Position numbers and translations under genes: made by a program
In this document: piece after piece, positions 53,492 through 63,892 of the stretch
How positions within the stretch are numbered: position 1 is the stretch's first letter
Layout: the number at the start of each line of letters is the position of its first letter
The notes under the pieces: model-generated
Told to the model about the DNA's origin: nothing
The model's input: the letters and a program-made list of their open reading frames with translations, nothing else
The model's database searches: none
NCBI GenBank assembly: GCA_014529385.2
Contig: CM043955.1
Span: forward strand, 148,011,640 to 148,075,639
DNA length: 64,000 nucleotides
Direction: 5' to 3'
Source of the DNA: Adiantum capillus-veneris
Taxonomy: Eukaryota > Streptophyta > Polypodiopsida > Polypodiales > Pteridaceae

Positions 53492-54660
53492 TGGAAGATC
53501 TCAAAGGGATCTTTGGTGGTTGCCAAGGGAGAAAAGGTCGGTACACTTTACTTGTGTATTGTTAGCACGCAACCTTCAGCTTGTGCAGCAACTACAGAAG
53601 TTGATAGTGCGGTGTGGCACTATCGACTTGGGCATATGAGTGCCAAAGGAATGCAAATCCTTCAAACAAAGAAGCTTCTACCAGGTTTGAAAGAAGTGGG
53701 CTTAGAGTTCTGTGAAGACTGTGTTTATGGTAAACAAAAGAGGGTAAAATTTCAAAAATCACGAAATGAAAGAAAAAATTAAAAACTTGAGTTGGTTCAT
53801 TCTAATGTTTGGGGTCCTGCATGTTCACCATCACTTGGTGGCTCATTGTACTATGTAACATTCATAGATGATGAGACTAGAAAAACATGGGTTTATGTCA
53901 TGAAGAATAAATCCGATGTATTTTCCATATTTCAAAGGTGGAAAGCCTTTGTGGAGAATGAAACAGGTACCAAGGTTAAATGCCTCAGATCCGACAATGG
54001 AGGTGAATATTGCAGCCATGCTTTTGAAAGCTTTTGTGCTAGCAATGGCATTCGGAGGCAAAGGACAACCCCAAGGACACCTCAACAAAATGGGATTTCG
54101 GAAAGGATGAGCAGAACAATCATGGAGCGAGCACGAAGCATGCGGCTACATGCAGGCCTACCGCTTGAGCTTTGGGCGGAAGCTGTAAGTACGTCTGTGT
54201 ACTTAATCAACCGGTCACCCTCAACAGCATTGGATGAGGGAGTTCTAGAAGAGGCATGGACAGGTAAAGCGGTGAATTATGCATTTCTCAAAGTGTTTGG
54301 GTGTGAGGCTTTCATGCACATAGATAGAAGCCTAAGATCAAAGCTAGATGCAAAGTCCAAAAAGTGTTTCTTCATTGGCTATGGAGAAGGTGACTTTGGG
54401 TATCGCCTATGGAATCCTGAAGATGGTAAAATCTTAAGGAGTAGGGATGTAATTTTTAACGAACAAAATATGTACAAAGATTACTTGGAAAGAAAACAAA
54501 CAAAAGAAACAGGTGATGAGTACATGGAGCTTGAGGACGGTGAAGACTCAAGGACTGCAAACGGTGACAATGTGCAACAACGTCAACCAAATGAGGAGCG
54601 TCAACCTATTCCCCGAAGATCTACAAGAGCAAATAGACCTCCAGAAAGGTTTGTTCCTTC
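53492..54660 (+). pseudogene. Cop-3 pre-integrase and integrase, truncated
   Basis: In frame with gag. The pre-integrase zinc domain (VWHYRLGHMSAKGMQ...FCEDCVYGKQ) is followed by a TAA at 53780. The integrase core reads LELVHSNVWGP (the usual Asp is Asn), YYVTFIDDETRKTWVY, CLRSDNGGEYCSHAF and QQNGISERMSRTIMERAR. Then the linker CFFIGYGEGDFGYRLW and acidic text to RPPERFVPS. Here it joins the LTR T run, and the frame reads on into LTR sequence to 54934. Without RT it cannot act alone. Confidence 0.87.
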
Positions 54661-55136
54661 TTTTTTTTTCCCTCGCCGGAATATTATGGCCGGACGGCGG
54701 CCGGAAAGTGGTCGGAAAACAACCGGTCGGTTGGCCGGTGGCCGGTGGTCGAAAGTCAATGGCCGGTGGCCAGTGGCCGAATTCAATGGCCGGTGGCCGA
54801 ATTCAAAAGCGGATTTGTCTACACAAGGGCGGCCACACATGGGCGGATTGGAGGGTCCGATTTGGACTCATTCACACAAGGGCGGCTACACATGGCTGCC
54901 TCTCATAAGAGAGGGCAGCCCTTTTGGCCTATAAAAGGAGGCCATTTCTACACACATTTCATAGTGTGAAGTTGATGCAACAAGGTGAGTGTGAGGTGGT
55001 GAGAGTGAAGCAAGGAGGGAGCTCTATTAAGGGTTTAATCCCTTTGTAAACTACTTCTTCTTTTGAAGTGCCAAAGCCATTGAGTGGCTGCTTTCCCGTG
55101 GACGTAGCCCACATTGGGTGAACCACGTATATCGTG

Positions 55137-55173
<37 letters not shown>

Positions 55174-55258
55174 CTATAATCTCTTGTGTGTGAAATCAAT
55201 CTCTCTCCATTAAGTAATCTACTCAAATATCTATTTAGCTACGTCTTATTTCCTAACA
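54661..55258 (+). repeat. Cop-3 3' LTR, 5' end missing
   Basis: It corresponds to 51664-52290 of the 5' LTR from the T run onward. It lacks one minisatellite segment and has a shorter (CT)n, with few substitutions. It ends TTTCCTAACA, followed by the GAACA duplication. Confidence 0.92.
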
Positions 55259-55263
55259 GAACA
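55259..55263. other. Cop-3 target-site duplication, right copy
   Basis: GAACA, matching 51477-51481. Confidence 0.95.
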
Positions 55264-56866
55264 GGTGGCTAAGGATATGGTGGAGAAGTTGTACAACAAA
55301 AGATTTGGGCAATCCAAGAGAGTTGAACAGGATGAGTTGCAGGAGCTTAATTTGGGCACTGAAGAGGATCCTAAAATGGTGAAGGTCATTGTACATGTGG
55401 ATGGTCAGTTTTTGCAGGACTTGTTGCATTTGTTACAGGAATGTAAGGAATGCTTGGGATTATTCTGATCTTAAAGGGATTGATCCTGATTTGCATCAAC
55501 ATCATATCAACCTCAAGGAGGATGCAGCACCTATTGTTCAACAGAGGTACAGAATGAACCCTAATTTTGTAGCTCAAGTAAAATAGGAGATTGACAAGTT
55601 GTTAGTTGTTGGGTTTATCCAACCTATCCATGAAGTCACATGGTTGTCTCCTATTATTGTGGTTCCCAAAAAGAATGGGAAAATCAAGGTTTGTGTTTAC
55701 TATAGGAAATTAAATGCAGCAACCCGTTACTGAGGCTTTCCCTATGCCTTTTTGTGATGCTATTTTGGATGTAGTAGCTGGACAAGAAATGTATAGTTTT
55801 TTGGATGGGTTTTTTGGGTATAACCAAATTCAGGTGGCTGAGGAAGATCATCACAAAACAGCTTTTATAATAGAATGGGGGGCTTATGCTTCTAATGTCA
55901 TGAATTTTGGGCTGAAGAATGGTCCACCATCTTTCAATTACACAGCTTATAGGACTTTTGAGGCCTATTTGCAGGATTTCATGAGGGTGTTTGTGGATGA
56001 TTTTTCAATTTTTGGCAAAAAGGACTTACATTTGCAGCATTTGAGGTTATGCTTTGAAAGATGTAGGATGTTCAGAATGTGTCTGAATCCTTACAAAAGT
56101 GTGATTGCAGTAAAGAGTGGTATTCTATTGGGTCATGTGGTATCTCATCTGGGGATGTCCATTGATGATAAGAAGATTGAAGTGATTCAAGCAGAAAAGG
56201 CTCCTACAAATGTTAAGGAGTGGGTAGATTTTTTGGCCAGGTTAAGTGGCATAGCAGGTATATCAGGTATTTAGCCAATGTGTGCATGCCTCTTACTCAT
56301 TTGACTAAGAAGCATATACCTTTTGTGTGGTCTGATGCTCAGGAAAGATCATTCCAACTATTGTAGAAGATGATATCAGTTACTCCTATTTTACAGGCTC
56401 CTGATTGGAATTTACCTTTCCATGTTTTTGTGGATGCTTCGGATGTGGCTGTTGGAGCTGTATTGATGCAGGAAGGTGTCAGGGGTTGGTTGAAACCTGT
56501 ATATTATGCTTCTCATGTGTTAACCTCTGCTGAAAGAAACTATGCAGTGACTGAGAGGGAGCTTTGGGCATAGTGTATTCTTTGGCCAAATTCAGGCATT
56601 ACTTGTTGTGCAACAGGGTGATCTTTCATGTAGATCATCAAGCTTTGCTTTACTTAATAAAAAAAACATTGCTTACAGGGAGGTTGGCTAGATGGATGTT
56701 ATTATTGCAAGAGTTTGATTTTGTTATTATTCATACACCAGGCAAGGAGCATGCTATTGCAGATTACTTAAGTCGGATTGGGACAGGTGAAAAGCCTATA
56801 GGTGTTATTGATGATCTTCTTGAAGCTCAGTTGTTTGATGTTCAAACTGTCAATTCTGATTATTAG
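55264..56866 (+). pseudogene. Gyp-5 RT and RNase H
   Basis: After QVAKDMVEKLYNKRF the frame shifts near 55460. RT motifs: WDYSDLKGIDPDLHQHHI, WLSPIIVVPKKNGKIKVCV, YSFLDGFFGYNQIQVAEED (~55795) and the catalytic box VFVDDFSIFG at ~55988-56017. Stops or shifts lie near 55585, 55731 and 56272. RNase H spans two frames: VFVDASDVAVGAVLMQ (~56430), TERELW, FHVDHQALLYLI (~56630) and AIADYLSRIG (~56758), with the four acidic residues kept. Confidence 0.85.
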
Positions 56867-57643
56867 TATGATCAGATGTTACTGTTTTTGATGGATGGTA
56901 CAATACCATCTGACTTTTCTACAGATCAGAGAAGAAAGTTTGCACTAAAAAGTAGACCTTTCTTGGTTATTGTTGGAGCTTTATATAAGAAAGTAATTGA
57001 TCAGGTCATTAGAAGATGTGTCCCTGATTTTGAACAATCAGCTGTTTTACAGGAAGCACATTTTGGGGCTGCTGGAGGAAATTTTTCAGGAGATATTACT
57101 GGAAAGAAAGTTTTACAAGTAGGATTATGGTGGCCCGCTATGTTGAAGGATGCTCACAATTATGCTAAGAGTTGTGTGATATGTCAAAAGATGGGTCAGC
57201 CTAATTCTACAGAAAGAATGAATGATCATCCAATCTTGCCTCTAGAACCTTTTCAGAAATGGGGTCTAGATTTTGTGGGACTAGTGAAGCCAACTACTAG
57301 CAGAGAATGCAAGTACATATTGGTGGCTACTGATTATTGTACTAAATGGGTGGAGGCTGTAGCATTGAAAGACAATACAGCTGCTAGTGTGGCAAGGTTT
57401 CTTCATCATAATATCATGACCATGTTTGGTTGTCCTGTGGAGTTGGTAAGTGATAGAGGATCTCATTTTTTGAATGTTGTTATTGTTGAACTTACTAAAA
57501 CTCATATGATCATGCACAAAAAATCCACAGCTTATCATCCTCAGGCCAATGGTCAAGCCGAGAGTACTAACAAGATATTGATTAGGGTTTTGAAGAAGAT
57601 TGTGCAGGACAATAAGAAGGATTGGGATGAAAAGTTAGAGTAA
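56867..57643 (+). pseudogene. Gyp-5 integrase, zinc finger and core
   Basis: A single H2C2 finger: EAHFGAAGGNFSGD (second His is Asn) and CVICQK. Core: KWGLDFVGLV, ATDYCTKWVEAVAL, ELVSDRGSHFLNVV and NGQAESTNKI with the catalytic Glu. It stops at TAA 57641; the same frame continues. Gyp-4 has two such fingers in the same place, so the duplication is specific to Gyp-4 or its lineage. Confidence 0.85.
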
Positions 57644-58196
57644 GCTTTGTGGTCCTTTAGGACAGCTTTCAAAGTGACTACAGGTATGACTCCATTCAGG
57701 TTAGTTTATGGGCTTGAAGCAGTTGTCCCTATGGAGTTTGTGGTACCTAGTCTCAGGGTGAGTGCTGAGAAAATGACTCCCAAAATGTCTGTTCAACATA
57801 GAAGCAGGTATTTGTTGCAGTTGGAAGAAGATAAGCATGTCAGTTTTTATATAGCTAAAATAATTCAAAGGAGGAGAAAAGCTTGGGTGAATCAGAATAT
57901 CAAGTTCAAAGTTTTTCAGGTGGGAGATTGGGTTATGCTTTATAATCTCTAGATTGGGACCGCATCCTGGCAAATTAACTTTAAGATACAAGGGACCATA
58001 TCAGATTGTTGAGGATAGGGGTCAGGGTACTTTTATTGTCGCTGATGTGTATGGGACAAGAGTGGATTCTCCAGTTAATGGTTTCAGATTGAAAAAGTTT
58101 GTTGGTAAACCACCTCATTTAGATTGGCCTACAGCAGCAGTTGTCCAAGTAGATGAGTTGATGGATGAAGCAGTGTGCAGAGATACTGATAATTAG
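57644..58196 (+). pseudogene. Gyp-5 integrase C-terminus
   Basis: ALWSFRTAFKVTTGMTPFRL and VYGLEAVVPMEF are the usual gypsy sequence after the DDE core. VFQVGDWVMLYNL closes the first frame, which shifts near 57950 into GKLTLRYKGPYQIVEDRG and GFRLKKFVGKPP, the SH3-like end. It stops at TAG 58194. I see no retropepsin-like domain after it, unlike Gyp-4. Confidence 0.8.
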
Positions 58197-58550
58197 AGGG
58201 AGGATATTCAAGACTTGGAAAATCAGGTGCAGTTTGGTGGAGATGTTGGAATTTGGAAATTGTTTGATTTTCGAATCCGATTATTGGAGGTTGGATATTT
58301 TTTTACTGCAGCTTTTCAAAATTTTCTCGAGAAGAGTGATGATTTTCCACTAAGGGCTATTTTTAATGAGTTCCTTGAGAAGAGTAAGGTGCACTTAACT
58401 GACATTTCTAGTGCGCGAGTTGAGAGTCTATTTCGCCTATTTCCTTCCTCATCACATTTCCTCTTCACACACTATGTACGGGCTGATTCTCTTCCCTTGT
58501 GCCATTCTATTATCCAACCCTCTACTCTCTTTCATCATTCTCTTGCTTGC

Positions 58551-59313
58551 ATGATGGGCAAACCAAAAGGGGGACCTGCTGCCCGACCAACGCTTGATGA
58601 AGAAGAACCAAGCAGCAAGCGCTCAAGGAGAAAGCAAGTGTCCATGAGGATAGACGTGAGCATTCTTGAGCTTGAAGACCAACTTTCTAGAGAAGAAGAG
58701 CCCGACAGCCCACCGGAAATGACACCTATCAAGTTGTATCAGACCTTGATGGAGCCCTATGTGGATTTCAGAGTGGAGCTTGACTGTTCTGCAGAGGTAC
58801 GTTCACTATGGTTAAAGAAGATAGGTTTATTTGATTTTGTTGTTTTTCCATGGCAAGAGTGGAAAGGAAACATGTATGCTAAATCTCAAGTGGAGATTGT
58901 AAGAAAGAGAAAGGGTATGCTGTCTACCAATGTAGCTTCGAGTCCTCAATTGATTGCTGAGGTATTTAAACTTCCAATCAATGGAACTTCTCAGATTCCT
59001 AGGTGCTCTGATTTCTTGTTGAAGAAGGAGTTTGGAGCCAGAGAGGGTGGCAGAAATTATTACATGTTGAAGAATGTCAAAACTGTTAGAAGAGAGCAGT
59101 TGAATTGGTATCTAGAGAAAATTTGTTTCCTAGTTAAATTTGATTATATGTCCAAGGATAATTTTTCTCCTCTCTGTTTTGCTGAGCAAGAAGGAAGTGT
59201 TAATTGGGCTTATCTAGTTTATGAGAGGATCAATGGGGAGATTAATATGTCTGACATGAGGAAAGATTCTACAAACAGTAGGTTGTGTGCCTACTTGGTG
59301 TTGGGATTAGGGT
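58551..59313 (+). CDS. Gyp-5 3' ORF (truncated by Cop-4)
   Basis: The likely start is ATG 58551 (MMGKPKGGPAARPTLDEEEP); the frame is open upstream to 58197 but that text looks non-coding. A basic cluster, SSKRSRRKQ, is followed by a globular region with VRSLWLKKIGLFDFVVFPW, SSPQLIAEVFKLPINGTSQI and NWAYLVYERINGEI. PQLIAEVFKLP matches PQLIADALKLH in the Gyp-4 3' ORF at a comparable distance from the N-terminus. About 254 residues remain before the Cop-4 LTR. No membrane segment is visible. Function unknown; it may share a fold with putative plant transposon proteins. Confidence 0.7.
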
Positions 59314-59524
59314 TGTAGAGAAACACACACAGCTTGGAGAAGACGAAGGAAGCTCAAGGAACACAATAGAGAGTGTGTTACTTAGTGTGCAATGGAAAGA
59401 TAGATAGCCCTAGAGTGATGGGCGTATATACAATGCTCGGGGGAAAAAACCTCCTAAGAGGGAAAAAATGCCTCGGCGGTCCTAGTGTGTTCACACACAT
59501 CACTACCACATGTATATGGTAACA
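59314..59524 (-). repeat. Cop-4 3' LTR (~211 bp)
   Basis: Plus-strand ends TGTAGAGAAAC and ATGGTAACA, adjacent to the polypurine tract. The left edge is inferred from the end of Gyp-5 coding text, because no second LTR is in the window. Confidence 0.65.
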
Positions 59525-59539
59525 AATCCCCCCTGGAGT
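59525..59539 (-). promoter_or_regulatory. Cop-4 polypurine tract
   Basis: On the minus strand CTCCAGGGGGGATTT abuts the TG of the LTR (TGTTACCATATAC). Confidence 0.8.
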
Positions 59540-60111
59540 GATGCGGTGGACGAGAGCTGGCACATGTGTAAAGGGAAGTGCCATGCCTTGAGGACATGAT
59601 CAGTCCACAAAGGGGAGTAAGCCCAAAGCTTTGCAGAAAGCTTCAAGCTTCTCACGAGACGATGCCTTTGTGTGAAAAGATCTGCAAGGTTGTCCTGTGT
59701 TGGCACATAAGCCAAGCTGATATCTCCTGCTGAGAGCCCCTCCCTAGCATAGTGGTAATGCACCTCAATGTGCTTTGTGCAAGCATGAAAAATTGGGTTC
59801 CTCGCAACTGCCAATGCGCTCTAGATGTCAGTGTAGATAGTGTTGGCAGTGTCCTGTCCAACACCCAAATCAGCCATAAGGCGTCTGAGCCATACACAAT
59901 CAACCGTAGCTGTGAAGAATGCCCTGTACTTAGCCTCACAACTCAAAGTGTCCACAGTAAGTTTCTTCTTGCTCAACCATGATATACATGAACTGCCAAG
60001 CATGAAACAAAACCAACTTGTGGACACTCGCGTGTCAAAACAACCAGCCCAATATGAGTCCGAAAAAGCATGTAAGTCTAGCGGCAATGATCCCCCCTTG
60101 GGATAAAACAA
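59540..60111 (-). pseudogene. Cop-4 RNase H
   Basis: AFSDSYWAGCFDTRVSTSW, FMLGSSCISWLSKKK and LSCEAKYRAFFTATVDCVW lead to TIYTD, then an in-frame stop where the family usually has DNQSA. It continues LAVARNPIFHACTKHIEVHY, HYAREGLSAGDISLAYV and DNLADLFTQ. These are the D-E-D copia RNase H blocks. It ends within ~40 bp of the polypurine tract. Confidence 0.82.
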
Positions 60112-60316
60112 GCCAAGATGTAAAGTGCCACTAAGGTAGCGGAAAATACTCTTGACAGCCTGCCAATGCTTAGACCTGGTCTATGCATAAATCTGCTGAC
60201 CTATGAGACTGCAAACTGAATATCCAGCCTCATGTTGCATACATAAATGAGGCAGCCAACAACAGTTTGATAAAGAGTGACATCAGCAGGATCGCCAGCA
60301 TCATGTAGACTCAACT
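60112..60316 (-). pseudogene. Cop-4 RT-RNase H connection, broken
   Basis: After PIATPMETG the frame is lost. Fragments of the connection (a Tyr-rich segment with a LIYAT-like remnant) are visible in several frames. No alternative feature is present. Confidence 0.5.
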
Positions 60317-60759
60317 TCAACCTGTTTCCATGGGAGTGGCAATAGGTTTGCAATCCTCAAGTCCTAACTTACATAGCAATGTCTCTATGCAACTTTTCTG
60401 ACACAAGGCAATACCACCATCACACTGCTTAAATTGTTTACCCAAGTAATGATGCAACAGCCCCAAATATTTCATCTTGAAAGTAGCATTCAAATCAGCC
60501 TTAAATTCAGAAATATGTCTCTCATTTGGTCCAGTGATAAGCCAATCATCGACATAAAGAACCACAATGAAAAGTACATCACCCTCACGCTTTACATACA
60601 ATGTGCTTTCTATTGGACTGTTACGAAAGCCTTGTTTAACCAAATGAGTGTCAGCTTTCTCATACCAAGCACGAGGAGATTGCTTCAACCCATACAAAGC
60701 ATTCTTACATCTGCACACTTTGTCCTCTTGTCCTTTTATGACAAAACCGTGAGGGTGCG
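60317..60759 (-). pseudogene. Cop-4 RT C-terminal half
   Basis: CKNALYGLKQSPRAWYEKAD, then YVKREGDVLFIVVLYVDDWL with the catalytic YVDD, FKMKYLGLLHHYLGKQF and LEDCKPIATPMETG. A frameshift near 60760 separates it from the RT N-terminal half, and a stop follows METG. Confidence 0.87.
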
Positions 60760-62346
60760 TTACATAAACTTCCTCAATATTTCACCATTCAAGAAAGCAG
60801 TAACAATGTCTGATTGATGTACATCCCAACCAAAATGAGCTGCCAATGCACATAGAAAACGCACAGTAGTCATACGACAAGTGGGAGCAAAAGTCTCTTC
60901 ATAATCTATGCTTTTTTGATGTGCATAACCCTTTGCAACAAGTCGAGCCTTATGGCGATCGATCTCACCATCCAGCTTGCGTTTCAACTTGTAAACCCAC
61001 TTCGTACCAATGGCCTTTTTGCCAGGAGGCAAATCACATAAATTCCATGTGTCATTTTCTATAAGTGCATCATATTCTGATTGCATGGCAGCCATGCAAT
61101 TTTCTGAATTCTGTGCTTCATCAAAAGACAGAGGCTCCTCAACATTATGTAAGCTAGACACAACCAAAGCATAACAATATGATGCATAAGATGCATGGTG
61201 AGAGCCAGAACGAGTACGACTAGACAATGATGCATCCAATTTACTGTCACGCAAAGTGTGCACCAGCCATTTTGGCATACCTCTAGCCTGCTCATCAGCC
61301 CTTTCCTCATCAAGTAAATCAAGTACATCATGTACATCCGCATCAGTAATAGGCTGATTTGTAACATTTTCAGAAACCCCCATAGGCTGTACATTTGCCT
61401 CATTGGAACTTACATTCGTATTTCCACCACCAAAAAGAGGCAACAAAGTGTCATAAATGTCTTGTGAGCTTACATTACTGTCTCTAGTACATGACAGCAA
61501 GGGCTGAACAGAATCTTCCACAAACACTACATCCCGTGAAACCAGAATACGCTTTTTTTGCGGGTGATATAACCTGTAACCTTTGCTTTCAGCACTATAA
61601 CCAACAAAAATACATTTGACAGCCTTATCATCCAATTTTCTGCGCTGCGTTTGTGGCACCAAAGCATATGCCAAACAGCCAAAAACACGCATGTGCTCAA
61701 TAGAAGTCTTTCTATCATGCCATGCTTCATATGGAGTAATAGACTGCAAAGCTTTTGTAGGACACCTGTTAAGTACATAAGTGACACACATGATGGCCTC
61801 AAGCCAAAAACAATGCGGCAAAGCTTGACTTTTGACCATACATCGTGCCATTTCCATCAGTGACCTGTTTTTCCTCTCAGCAATACCATTTTGTTGAGGT
61901 GTATAAGGCACTGTATATTGGTGTTTTATCCCACAACTAGCCAGAAATGCATTAAATTCATGAGACATATACTCCCCCTCTCGATCGGAACGGAGGGTGC
62001 CCATAGTACATTTCGAGACATTTTCAACCATAGCCAGAAATTGTTTGAAGCACATAAAAACTTCGGACTTCGCTTTAAGCGGAAATACCCATGCATGCCT
62101 AGAGTAATCATCATGGAAAGTCACGAAGTATAGGTAATTGCCCAAGGACAGAGTTTGCATGGGCCCACAAACATCACTATGCACAAGCTGCAACCTGCAT
62201 GTGGCCCTAACTGAACCATCCTTTGGAAACTTAGAATGCTGCATCTTACCCAAAATACAGCCTTCACAAACATGTGTGACAGGTGCTTCAAGAGATGGCA
62301 AAGAAGCAACCATATCAGATTTTTGCAAACGCAGCAAATTTGGCAA
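60760..62346 (-). pseudogene. Cop-4 integrase and RT N-terminal half
   Basis: Pre-integrase zinc end HVCEGCILGKMQHSKFP. Integrase core: LQLVHSDVCGPMQTLSLGN, VTFHDDYSRHAWVFPLKAK, GTLRSDREGEYMSHEF and PQQNGIAERKNRSLMEMARC, with the D-D-E residues all present. Linker: VFGCLAYALVPQ, CIFVGYSAESKGYRLY. RT start: NDTWNLCDLPPGKKAIGTKW, HKARLVAKGYAHQKSIDYEE and DVHQSDIVTAFLNGEI. Frameshifts lie at both ends (near 62340 and 60760). Confidence 0.9.
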
Positions 62347-63193
62347 AATTCAGATGACCAAAACGTGCATGCCAAAGTTTTGCATCTGAAATAGCCCTTG
62401 AATTTGCAACTGCATTTGCAAAATTTTGTCCATACTTGTCATACAAAGTGAGCTTATACAACCCACGGGACAAAAGCCCAGATGCAACAATTTCATCACC
62501 AAAACTGAGATCATGAATTGTATATTTGTCATCCAGAAATTTGACTACAAGTCCAAGTCTAGCAAGTGCGGATACAGACAAGAGATTCTTCTTGATCCTA
62601 GGTACATAAAGTGCATCAACAAGTGTGAAATAACTTCCATTAGCAGAAGTAAGCATAATCTTTCCAACTCCCTGAACCGGATGAGAGGCATTGTTGACAC
62701 AAGTGACTGAATTCCCATGAGGGACAGACTCGAGAGAGGTGATCAATTCGCAATGTGAGGTAATGTGCTTTGTACCACCACTGTCAAAATACCACACATG
62801 TGAATCTGCAGCAACTGTCAAGCATGCATCATGGACAACAGGATTGTAAGTGCACTCTGCACTAAAAGCCCATTCTGCATCAACATCAGCATTACAGTCT
62901 CCTTTTACAGAAGACTCAACAATGGCTGCATTTGTAGTGGAACCAACATTTGCAGTGGAACCATCCTCTTTCTTCTTAGCCTCTTTTGCCTTCAACTTAG
63001 GACACTGCTTGATCAAGTGATCATTAGCTTTACAATAATGGCAACACATCTTCTTTTTTCCCTTATCACCAGAATTTCCAGACGAAGTGCTGCCAGCAGA
63101 AGCATTGGAAACAGAAGTTTTACCACTCACAGCAGAACTATAAGAAGTGGTTGCATTGCTGTTACCACCCTTTCTTTGAGAAGCAATAAAAGC
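62315..63193 (-). pseudogene. Cop-4 zinc knuckle, protease and pre-integrase
   Basis: In frame with gag after a TAG at 63194-63196. CCHC knuckle CHYCKANDHLIKQC at about 63002-63043. Protease: HVWYFDSGGTKHITS near 62780, with D-S-G kept, then HPVQGVGKIML and LYVPRIKKNLLSVSALAR. The pre-integrase His motif KLWHARFGHLNFAKF is near the end, where the frame shifts. Confidence 0.86.
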
Positions 63194-63892
63194 CTATTCA
63201 ACTACACGCTGTCTAGTCCTGTTTTTTTTGGAAAGTGACTCTTGCAACAACAATGTGCATAATGCATCAAACTTGACAACTTCTGGATTTCCTTGGGGCA
63301 TAAGTCTCCAAGTACTAGCAAAAGTCAAGTAAGAATCTGGTAAGGCATCAACAACAGTCTGCACAAGGGAACTATCTGAAATGACTTCACCTGCAGAAAT
63401 AAGTTGCTCATTGATATCCTTGACACTAGCAAGAAAATTGTCCATATCATCTTCTTCATGCATATTCTTCGACTCCAGCTCTTTACGCAGCAAAGCACTT
63501 TTAGCCTCATTGTGACTTGCATAAAGACCAGCCAATATATCCCAAGCCTGTTTTGCAGATTTTGTTGAACGAATGTGAGGAACAATGGTGCGCTTCACAG
63601 ACAACACAATCAATGCATGAGCCTGCGCATCCTTTACATCCCAACGAGCTTGTTCTCTCGTAGGCAAAACAACTCTAATAGTTGCAATCCTTGCAGCAAG
63701 ACCTGCAACATCCTCAACATTGCCTACATCCTCAGAACCAGGACGTACATCAATGCCCTGCACAATATTCCAGACGCCCTTTGACACAAGAACGTGTTGC
63801 ATCATATAAGCCCACATAGGGTAGTTGTCCCCATCCAACCTGTCCTCAGCAGCAAACATCTTGAACACATCTGTGTTGTTGTTGTCAACCAT
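63194..63892 (-). pseudogene. Cop-4 gag
   Basis: The likely ATG is 63892 (MVDNNNTDVFKMFAAEDRLD); the frame is open back to 63991 but that text is leader-like. Copia gag blocks: GDNYPMWAYMMQHVLVSKGV, ARWDVKDAQAHALIVLSVKR, AKQAWDILAGLYASHNEAKS and LLRKELESKNMHEEDDMDNF. LPDSYLTFASTWRL and LCTLLLQE complete the domain. The stop (TAG at 63194-63196) lies just before AFIASQRKGGN and is the only break between gag and the zinc knuckle. Confidence 0.88.

Larger units (their letters stand above)
51482..55258 (+). mobile_element. Cop-3: Ty1/copia element lacking RT and RNase H
   Basis: 5' LTR 51482-52290, tRNA-Met primer site, gag, protease, GAG-pre-integrase and integrase, then a direct junction at a T run (54661) into the 3' LTR, whose first ~182 bp are missing. 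RT, RNase H and the polypurine tract are deleted. The exact GAACA duplication shows that the deletion happened after insertion or that the copy was mobilised by another element's enzymes. The LTRs are nearly identical, so the insertion is recent. Confidence 0.92.
48841..59313 (+). mobile_element. Gyp-5: Athila/Tat-like Ty3/gypsy element, split by Cop-3 and cut by Cop-4
   Basis: Order: gag, two zinc-knuckle motifs, retropepsin, linker (Cop-3 inserted here at 51482-55258), RT, RNase H, integrase, then a separate 3' ORF interrupted at 59313 by Cop-4. RT (FLDGFFGYNQI, VFVDDFSIFG) and GGSGVNILPES in the protease are typical of the Athila/Tat side. There are many stops and frameshifts. The remainder of the 3' ORF and the 3' LTR presumably lie beyond Cop-4, outside the window. 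Confidence 0.85.
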
